Shown here: positions 56,401 to 64,000 of the stretch, one piece after another
Layout of the letters: every line of letters starts with the position of its first letter
Numbering within the stretch: the stretch's first letter is position 1
From: Filobasidium wieringae
Lineage: Eukaryota; Basidiomycota; Tremellomycetes; Filobasidiales; Filobasidiaceae
Direction of reading: 5' to 3'
Assembly: GCA_001600055.1 (NCBI GenBank)
Contig: BCIV01000021.1
Span: 200,290-264,289, forward strand
DNA length: 64,000 bases
Notes under the pieces: model-generated
Databases searched by the model: none
The model's input: only the letters and a program-made list of their open reading frames with translations
What the model was told of the DNA's origin: nothing
Translations under genes and position numbers: made by a program

Positions 56401-57267
56401 GCAGGAGGCTTAGGGCTATACCCATCGTCATTCTCCTTGTTGATCGCTATGATGTGCTTGTGTCAATTGTACTATCAGGTGAGTTTCCGGTCTGATAAGA
56501 TAGCCGATCCGCAAATGAGCTCATCTCTTGGGGATGGTCCGACGTGTTAGTTCTACTTGTATCCTCATCTTGGGCAAGTCTCCTCCATCCTACTTATCCA
56601 CAACCTCTTGACTGATATTCAAGTTCACTGATGTTCCAATAGACCTCCTCGAGGGAAACTCAACCATCTTCAGATGTTCCGACTGGGTTCGTTCTTCTTC
56701 ATCCCCGCCTACTTGACGCTCCCTATGTTGCGAAGCTTTACGAAGGATGGCAGTCATGGAGGCGCAGGGGTCATGACGTGTTAGTGGATACTGGATTTGA
56801 CTTTTCTCCAAGAACAATCGAATGCTGATTGATTGAGCGGGAAATAGTGTTGACGATCAATATGGCTTGTCGCTATGCTGGTGGTACTTTCTCTTATACG
56901 TCCATCATGGTCTTGGTCGTGAGTGTCTCGTGCCTTCTGCTTGCGTTGTGGATGGTACTGATTTGACGGATGATTGACTGGCAAAGAATGCGATGTCTCC
57001 ACCTCATGTGGTTGGGTTGGCTAATGGATTCGCTCAATCCCTGGTCTCGTTGGGTCGGTTCGTTGGACCTGTTGTTGGAGGACTCGTGAGTGTCATACTG
57101 GCGAGCATAGACGCGGTAATTCGGTCACTGAGCGCTGGTCCGGTTGCTGTACATAATAGGTCTGGAGTTCCGCGATCAACGGAAACCCAGATGGATACTT
57201 CCAGCCTTTCTACGTCGTCGCTGTTCTCTGTGCTATTCAGTTGGGGTTGTCTTACCTCATTCGATGA
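53497..57267 (+). CDS. major facilitator superfamily transporter with a long central loop
   Basis: Many exons from ATG 53497 to TGA 57265-57267. The N-terminus is about 130 residues of Ser/Pro-rich cytosolic sequence, then TM1 (PLPVLAMVVLSI). MFS motif A is clear between TM2 and TM3 (GIADKYGRRLVLV), followed by GFAWGMGGVLGPIIGG (motif C region). The loop between TM6 and TM7 is about 300 residues, acidic and phospho-site-like (RASRASFG, RFSTISG, DYDEDSGIED). The second half has HGQIFLSFLVSEYKAGGLG and FAQSLVSLGRFVGPVVGG, ending QLGLSYLIR. It resembles fungal proteins of the YCR023C/ZIF-like group; the substrate is unknown. Several mid-gene exons (54480-54960, 56270-57100) are very short. Confidence 0.86.
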
Positions 57268-57855
57268 GCTGCTAGTGTGCGATGTGCTCGCGACGGTGTG
57301 CAAGTCCGAGACGGTTCTGTATCTCTGAGTTTTTGATAGATAGGCTTTATAATAGTGATTCGCATTTGATGTTTCATCGCACTTGACAGTAGCTAGTAGA
57401 GTAGCTAGCAAGGCTAGCAGGATGTTGTGCCGATGTGTTACGGAGGCTAATGACGAAGATCGCAACGCGTCCGTTCCGGTTGGGAGGCATGGGAGCAGGA
57501 TGATCTACGTTTTGATAGTCCCGCGTGCGGTCCGAGGACAAAAGGGGAGACTACCGTAGTAGCGCGCGTGAAATGATGAGAAATGGGGTGAAAGGATGGA
57601 ACGCGGGGGTGGCTGGGCTGGTTTCTTTCGGAGGTTGACCAGGTTTGACTGGCTGGTTACCAGATTCGTTGATACCGACCATCACTCTATATTGCTCGAC
57701 TACTATTGCTAGGTCTACTGCCACTACGTACACATACGCTAAACATCAACAACAAGAAGCGACAACAACAACAAACAAACATCAAACATTCCCTCTAAAC
57801 GCACAAGCTTAACTACATCTAGCCAACTCGACAAACAACAAACAAAAACTCCACA
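57268..57855. promoter_or_regulatory. promoter and CA-rich leader of the wall-protein gene
   Basis: The last ~110 bases before the ATG are rich in CAA/ACA repeats with almost no G, typical of leaders of strongly expressed fungal genes. No gene seen further upstream. Confidence 0.5.
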
Positions 57856-59337
57856 ATGCTCTACTCCACCCTAATTCCTTTTACCCTCCTCCTGTCCCTC
57901 TCTGCCAATGCGACTCCTCTTTTGGAGGATCGTCAGGGAAAAGTACTTGCCGGTGCCCCCATCAGTAACATCACCGTCACGGCGGACAACCTAGTTCAAT
58001 GCGCAGAGAGTACGATCAGCTGGAACGGAGCTGTCGTGAGTTACACTTTTGGCATCCTTTTTCAACCCTGTTGCTTGTACTGATTCATGAATCGTACGAA
58101 ATCGTTCACTAGGCTCCTTACACCTTGACCATCTCTACCGGAGGATTGTACTTGCCTACCAATCAGTTGGAATCGCACTCTGGTCTTTCGGATGCTAGTT
58201 ATTCTTGGAAAGTCACTCAACCTGAAGGAACGGGGATGTACTTCCAGGTAGGCTCCAATACCTCTCTCAGTCCCGCTTGACTTGACTCTGACGTGTTTTC
58301 CGACTCTGATAGGTCTCGGACGCTAGTAACCAAGTAGGATACGTCCAAAATATCTTCGTAGCTGGTTCGGGGGACTCTTCTTGTCTCTCTGGCGGTGCCG
58401 CCTCCTCTTCCTCCGCTGCCGCTCCTGTCGTAGCGAGCTCCACCTCAGCTGCCGCTGCTTCTTCTTCTTCCGCCGCTGCTGCCCCTTCTTCGTGAGTGAC
58501 CTTCTGTATGCGGTAAGGTAAAGGGACTGGGAATTGTTGATTCAATTATGATACGGTTGATAGTTCTAGCGAGGCTGCACCTGCTCCTGCTCAGAGTAGT
58601 AGTTCGGTGGCTGCTCAGGAGAGTGTTAGGTACGTGCTTTGATCATGAAGTGTTGATGAGAGAGGAGAGAGGTTCTGATCTGGGTCTTTTATCTTCTATT
58701 TCTCTTCTTCTTCCTTGCTACTTTTCTGGACCTCATCCACTTCTTGGCGTACCGAAACAAACGGATCTACCTGGCCTCCGCTCGTCTCGTCCTTTCGTCA
58801 CATTCAACCCCGATTCTCTGCTCGAACGCAAACTTGGCTCACCCGGCCCGATTCAGTTCTTCTTCCTCTCCCGCTTCTCAACCTGAACCATCCACTACAA
58901 CTGCCGTTGCACCCGTCGTGGCATCAACCACCCAATCTCCCCCTTCATCTTCCTCTGCGGTGGAACAACAATCCGTTCAACCTAATAGCGCTTCTCCCTC
59001 CTCCTCTTCCGCCGCAGGAGCAGTCACTCTCACCTCCACTTCCAACCCTTCCTCCACCGGGCCCGGAGTCGTCGTTCAGACTGTCCAAGCGACCGGTTCT
59101 TCTGCAGCTGAACAGGCTTCTTCCTCCGCTGCAGGCCCCGTGAGCACCATCACTGCAGGATCTTTGGCTAGTGCCGTCTCCGCCTCTGGCTCTGGTAGTT
59201 CGGTCCCAGTCGTCACAAGGACTTCCAGCGTCAGTGCTTCAGGAACCGTTCAAACTCAGACCGGTGCCGCTAGCAAGACTGCGGTAGGGATGGGTGGGGT
59301 CTTGGGGATGACTTTGGCCTTGATCAACTTGTTCTAG
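57856..59337 (+). CDS. Ser/Thr-rich GPI-anchored wall protein with Kre9/Knh1-type N-domain
   Basis: Five exons (57856-58035, 58113-58247, 58313-58491, 58564-58629, 58857-59337) join in phase to 346 residues. Signal peptide MLYSTLIPFTLLLSLSANA. A beta-sandwich domain of about 100 residues follows (ITVTADNLVQCAESTISWNGAVAPYTLTIS ... GYVQNIFVAGSGDSSC), fitting the Kre9/Knh1-like family. Then about 210 residues rich in Ser, Ala and Thr, probably O-mannosylated, and a C-terminal hydrophobic segment (MGGVLGMTLALINLF) fitting GPI attachment. Acts in the cell wall or outer plasma membrane. The fourth intron is 227 bases. Confidence 0.87.
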
Positions 59338-59870
59338 GTTTTGGATCTGGGATTAGCATGAGCATGAGCGTAGGATGAGGATGAGGATGAGGATGAGATG
59401 AAGTGGATGAAGGCCGATTGATTCGGATCAGATGGAATGGAGGGCTCGAAGGCGAATTCCAGCCTTGAAGGCTGCCTTGCTTCGGTTACTTTAAATTTGC
59501 ATCTTCTTTTCAACTTACAAATTGTAACTTTTCTTAACATATTCGTCGTTGATTGTTATATGATACGAAGACGAGGACGAGGATGTGGATGAGATCGAGT
59601 TGCGAGTCGTTTGAGACATTTGAGGGAATGTGACCTATTTTGGTACGTTTGAGCGGTAGAGTGACGTCTTTGATGAAACGCGTTTGCGGGTGCGTGCGCG
59701 ATGAATATGAGTTCTCGCTCGCTGATCTCGCTAACGCTTTCACGGTAACAAACACACTCGCACCCGCACAACCTTTGGGATGATCATCATATTCACACTG
59801 AACATCGTTGCTACTTGGAACGCCTATACCCTCCTCTCCTACTACAACATCCCACACTCAACACCCCATC
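59338..59870. other. intergenic between the wall-protein and NPF-motif genes
   Basis: Starts with a short hexanucleotide array. No gene recognised. Confidence 0.45.
59373..59396 (+). repeat. short GATGAG hexanucleotide array
   Basis: About four tandem units of GATGAG follow the stop codon of the wall-protein gene, in a purine-rich stretch likely inside its 3' UTR. Confidence 0.7.
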
Positions 59871-61522
59871 ATGTCCCTCACATCAGGGATATCTCTCTCT
59901 CCACGAAATAAATCGCCCTACAACCCTCTTCCCGATGAACGCGATCCACCAACGAGTATAAACTTGCCTACCGTCTCTGCCTCGGGAACGATCTCTTACT
60001 CTCGAAGCTCGTCATCAAACTCTTCACCAGTAACAGGCAAGGGCTTCGTCGATGCTAGCCTTCAAGGTGATCTCTCGCACAGAGCGGAACAGCAGGATGA
60101 GAGGGAGGAAGAAACGCATCTAGATCAGAACAACAACAAGTACCTAAGCCCTCATCCTCAACAACGTTACTCTGCCGCTGCTAAAGGTAAAGGACGTCAG
60201 AGAGATACGAGATGGGATCTGGATACAATGGAGATGGCTCAAACGCCGGTGATACAGGAACAAGAAGAGGTTTATAATGAACCTAGATGGAATGCCGGGA
60301 TGAGGGATGTGGAGATGGGTGCAGGAGGGTATGGGGCTGGGCTTAGTGAAGCGGGTGGAGATGGGTGGGGTGGGAGAAGTGAGGAGGAAGCTGAGGAGAA
60401 GAGAATACAGGATGTGAGTCCGTGGACACACTTTCGGGAAGGACAGATCACTAATACCCTGCTATTGTCCTTGCAGAACTTGGCATCTCTCGCAGCAAAA
60501 GAAGCAGCCCGGCGTCGAGCGGCTCGAACCTCTAAAGCATTCGTCACGTTCCCCTCCGGAATCCCTTTCAACGCCGTCAATCCTCCGTCTTCCACTTCTT
60601 CCTCCCCTACCATGCCAGGGACTAACTTTCAGTCCGCTTCTGCTGGAAATGGGATCATGAAGCGGGCTAGTGGATGGTTTGGGAGTTTGGCTGGAGGAGT
60701 TGGGTTTGGGAGGGTCCCTGGAATTGCCGAGGAGGAGACGGCTGGAGGGAGAAGGTTACATAAAAGGGATAGCGACGTGAGTCCATCTGGCTAGTGAACC
60801 GGGAGATACGAAGACTGAATCATTCTGCTTGACCATCGCTGTAACAGCTTCCCTTGAACGCATCATACGCTCATCAAATACCTCAATCTCCTGTTCCTTC
60901 TGCACTGGACGGACCCTCGACTATCGACCGAGTCCCATCTCCCATCCCCCGACCTCCTTCCCGTAACCCATTCGAATCTGATCTCCCTTCGCCTCTCGGT
61001 CCTAGATCAACACCGGCAAGCGGAGCAAATAGTCCGACGAGATCACAACAGCCTGGGATCGAGAGTGAACCGAGAGCGAGCGGGAATGCCGAAGCCGGAC
61101 CGTCGAAATCCAGCTCGCTTTCTTCCAGATCAACCATCACTGCTGGAAACTCAAACAGGGACGGTAGGGATTTAGACACAAGACGTTCAGTTTCTCCTGG
61201 TCAGATCAACGTGGAGGCTTATTCGGAGGAGAATGGAGGGTGGAAAGGACCTGCTTGGCATGGAGGAGCGGGCGCGCTCTTATCCCCTACCGCCGATCAG
61301 CATTTCTCTCGTACGGCTCTGCAAGAGAACGGCCAAGAAAATTCCCACGTCCGTACGTCCAGTAGCGGAACGTTTATAGGATACGGGATGCCGGTGGATT
61401 CGAGAGGGAGTAAGGGAAGAGAAGTAGGGAAGGATAAATGGTGGTACGCTTTATGCTCTTGGGGTAATGAACTGGACGATGGCGAGGATGGACAGGCGGG
61501 AAAGACGAACCCTTTCGAGTAG
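59871..61522 (+). CDS. fungal protein with NPF motifs, function unknown
   Basis: Three exons (59871-60413, 60477-60776, 60848-61522) join in phase to 505 residues. Mostly disordered, Ser/Pro/Gly-rich. A conserved-looking basic helix (NLASLAAKEAARRRAARTSKAF), the segment GIMKRASGWFGSLAGGVGFG and the C-terminal block DKWWYALCSWGNELDDG stand out. It holds two NPF tripeptides, one in RNPFESD and one at the very end (TNPFE). NPF is the ligand of EH domains in endocytic proteins, so a link to endocytosis or trafficking is possible but unproven. Confidence 0.8.
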
Positions 61523-62554
61523 ACTGGAAAATTGGATGCGTGAATGAGATGACGAACCGTAAGTTTCATATTCATGATACCGTCGTATACGGCGCTGACG
61601 GACAAAGGACGTTGTCAACACCCATAGCTGTATCGGATTAGACCTCGATACCAACCATGAATGATACCCCGTCGATGACCGCCCCAATTCGACGATGTAA
61701 TGAGTCTTATGAGCATTCGCGTGACATAATATATTGACTTGACGATGGATAAATCGAATCTCTTCCGTTCATGGCCATTATTGTTCGGCAATACCGCTTG
61801 ATCAATGACCGCCTGATATGTTGGCTTGACCCCCTAGAACACATGAAACTCTGGGCTTGACGACAGTCAGAAATTCCTTCACTACCGATCGGACCATCTC
61901 CTCTACGGCCGCCGCTTTCTCCCGGTCCATCTACTGTTCATCCAACAACATATTGACAACATCACAATCACGGAATTGATGAGGAGATTACTCTCAAATT
62001 TGACAATGTTGGCAAAGGCACGAGCAAAAGAATGAGTGAGCATTCTGGCGAGCAGTTGTTACAGAAACACTGTAAAAAGGAGTGGAATGACGTTGCATAC
62101 CATATTTACGTGTATTTCCCAAGGCCAGTATACATTGTACATACCATAGCTTCAACCGATTCGTCGGCGATGTTCTACAGTCATGACAGTCATCTTAGCA
62201 AATTTTTAAACCAGGTTGTTTGCACCTTCAACCCTTGAGTCATTAACACATGACGCATGGCGCCACAATTATCGGATGGACCCCCCAATTGTTAACACCC
62301 TGAGTACACCATCAAGAGCTACCCGGGTGATATCGTCTAAACAGATACGGAACCAATCGTCCTTCTTGTGGTTTCAATAATTACGCCAGCTGGTTTGATT
62401 GGATCACTGAATAGATCGAGGTTCTTCAGTCATAATTACGATTTAACATTACATGGCGAATCTTTCGCGCCTTTTTACCATTGGCATTCACGTTTCACTT
62501 CGTCCAGTTTTCGTTCGGCGTCAATTCTTGGCTCACAAAACCCCCGTCCGTCGC
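61523..62554. other. convergent intergenic region, about 1 kb
   Basis: The longest empty stretch in the window. No tRNA, repeat or protein gene recognised. Short frames at 62032 and 62368 have no support. Confidence 0.45.
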
Positions 62555-63486
62555 TTATTCCTTCTTCTGCTTCTTGTTGTCGCCCTCATCCTTGTCCTCC
62601 TCTTCCTCCTTCCTCTTCTTCTCCTCTTTCTCGGCCTGCTTCTTCTTGATCTCGGGCATCATCTTCTCTGCCGCCTCGTTCATGGGGCCCTCACCCTTCT
62701 TTCCTTTGAACTTGGCGATGGAGTCGTTGGCGATATCTTCTACGCAGGATTCGTAGAACTATAAAGAAGAGCACGTTCAGCTGATTGCAGATGAGCCACG
62801 AACAGTGATTGTTTCTACTAACCATGTGGTGAGTCGCTTTGAAAGGTCCGTTGTGCTTGAGTTCGCCCTCATGCATTCCATGGATCAGACCAGGGAAGAC
62901 GAGACACATGTTACGTCCTTCATCCATGATAGGAGACTACAATAGAATGCAGGGTAAGCTCAGTCACTTGCCGTCAATCTTTGGCGACCCAGACTTACCT
63001 GACATTTTCCGCACGAGACCTTGCAAGGCAAAGTGTACTCCATCTTCTTATCGCTGGTAGCGTAGAAGTGCAAGTTGTCCTCTCCTGAAGTGAAATGCAT
63101 AGAGTCCTTGGGCAAGATGGCAGCCCATTGGTAAGCTGTGGTAGAGACATGGAAGTGAGTAACCTTCGCAATTGGTAAGAACGGTATGATAACTGGGCTT
63201 ACTAGCTCCATGAGTTCGCTGACAAGTTCGGCAGTGACAATAACAGGCGTCTACGGGGTCTTGATCCAACTCGTACTACAGTGTGAGACATGAGATGAAC
63301 ATTTGTAGTGGCGTTTACAATTAGGAAGAAGAAAGAAGAAAAGCTCACCTGGACATTTCCGCAATGACACTGTCCGGTCCACTTTGCCTTGAATCCGTCC
63401 TTCTTCTTCTCCTCGGACATGGCATAAGGAGGTCGAGACTTCCTCTCATCGTGAGCCTCGGGCTGGTCAGGTTTAATATCGCTCAT
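62555..63486 (-). CDS. GFA-domain (CENP-V/GFA-like) zinc protein
   Basis: Five exons (63486-63349, 63275-63203, 63135-62999, 62936-62823, 62758-62555) join in phase to 221 residues. Zinc-binding cysteines of the GFA family: GQCHCGNV, CYCHCRTCQR, and PCKVSCGKCQ. The C-terminus is a Lys/Glu-rich helix (KKKQAEKEKKRKEEEDK...KKQKKE). GFA proteins include glutathione-dependent formaldehyde-activating enzyme and CENP-V, and many fungal members have unknown substrates. Because glutathione dependence cannot be seen in sequence, only the fold is claimed. A palindromic TGACGTCA lies about 185 bases upstream. Confidence 0.88.
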
Positions 63487-64000
63487 TTTAGTTGATTGTG
63501 TCGAATGTGTTTGGAGATTTAGAGATTCGCAGTGTTGGATTGTTACAATGCTCGATGCCCGAATTGATTCTTGTAGGATTCCACTGAATTCAATAATTCA
63601 TAAAACATCGAAATGAATTATGCGATCGATCGTCGATGAGAGTCAGCCGCTTGAAATAGCTGATGGCTGATGACGTCAGATTCACATGACGCGTGATTGA
63701 TAACGGCTGGAAAGGTGTTTCATCTTGCGCTTTGTTTCACCGTCGTTGATCGTGCTTGCTGCTTGCTGTTTGCTGGACTAAGGATCCAGCTGAGCAAGGG
63801 TCTGGTGAGATTGGACGAATTGGTCTATCAGCGAACCATGGATTGTTCATCTGCCTCTTCTGTCTGGAGCATTGTTGCTGTCGGAATGAGATCCGGCATA
63901 AAAATTCTGACATCTGATGTAAATCGTATTCCGGGTCATTGAACCGCTAACGTGTGCGATAATCAAGCTATGCAAGCTACAAGCTGTCAGATGCGTCTAT
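63487..64000. other. upstream region of the GFA gene to the window edge
   Basis: Contains the CRE-like palindrome at 63671. No gene recognised. Confidence 0.4.
63671..63678. promoter_or_regulatory. CRE/ATF-like palindrome TGACGTCA
   Basis: Perfect 8-base CRE palindrome, the site of bZIP ATF/CREB-type factors, about 185 bases upstream of the GFA gene start on the minus strand. Function inferred only from sequence. Confidence 0.45.

Overview
This window looks like nuclear DNA from a basidiomycete fungus, most likely a tremellomycete close to Cryptococcus or Kwoniella. Genes are packed closely on both strands, almost all are cut by many short GT-AG introns (about 40-70 nt), there are no operons, and the recognisable products are eukaryotic: a spliceosome factor, SMN, class I myosin, Ras, complex I subunits and a Kre9/Knh-type wall protein. 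The genus is an inference; no marker here fixes the species. I rebuilt exon structures by hand from splice signals and reading phase, so gene spans are better supported than every internal junction.

Layout. 1-288 is the 3' end of a membrane-protein gene cut by the window edge, followed by a coiled-coil protein (700-3190). 3351-5926 holds three small SANT/Myb-like genes with decayed copies between them. 6105-8986 is CWC22; 9421-11591 a mitochondrial-type cation diffusion facilitator; 12444-13776 a Ras GTPase; 14686-19096 a large Msb1/Mug8-type protein; 19972-20059 a tRNA-Cys with an intron. Then come an uncharacterised multi-pass membrane protein (20264-23229), NBP35 (23508-24661), SMN (25195-26596), PRMT1 (26910-28585) and a THP3-like SAC3/GANP protein (28922-31199).

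31472-36778 is a second SANT/Myb-like block: two head-to-head pairs flanking a membrane-anchored SGNH hydrolase (33052-35339). Two complex I accessory subunits follow, divergently transcribed from one 260-bp interval (37121-38975), then a G-patch protein, a secreted intradiol-dioxygenase-like protein with a very large His-rich insert (40898-43019), a class V aminotransferase-like enzyme, a secreted GH105-like glycosidase, the class I myosin (47583-52620), an MFS transporter (53497-57267), a GPI-type wall protein, an NPF-motif protein and a GFA-domain protein (62555-63486).

The part most likely to be poorly described is the SANT/Myb-like family: seven genes and at least two decayed fragments within 33 kb, six of the genes in three head-to-head pairs, sharing an N-terminal signature (MP[RK]... 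[V/T]K..PY) and a single three-helix domain. Two members (31472-31898 and 32268-32720) carry a single frame disruption in the N-terminal linker while every downstream exon and splice site stays intact. The second novelty is the roughly 200-residue His/Asp/Gly/Pro-rich insertion in the dioxygenase-like protein, with a probable GC-AG intron just before it.
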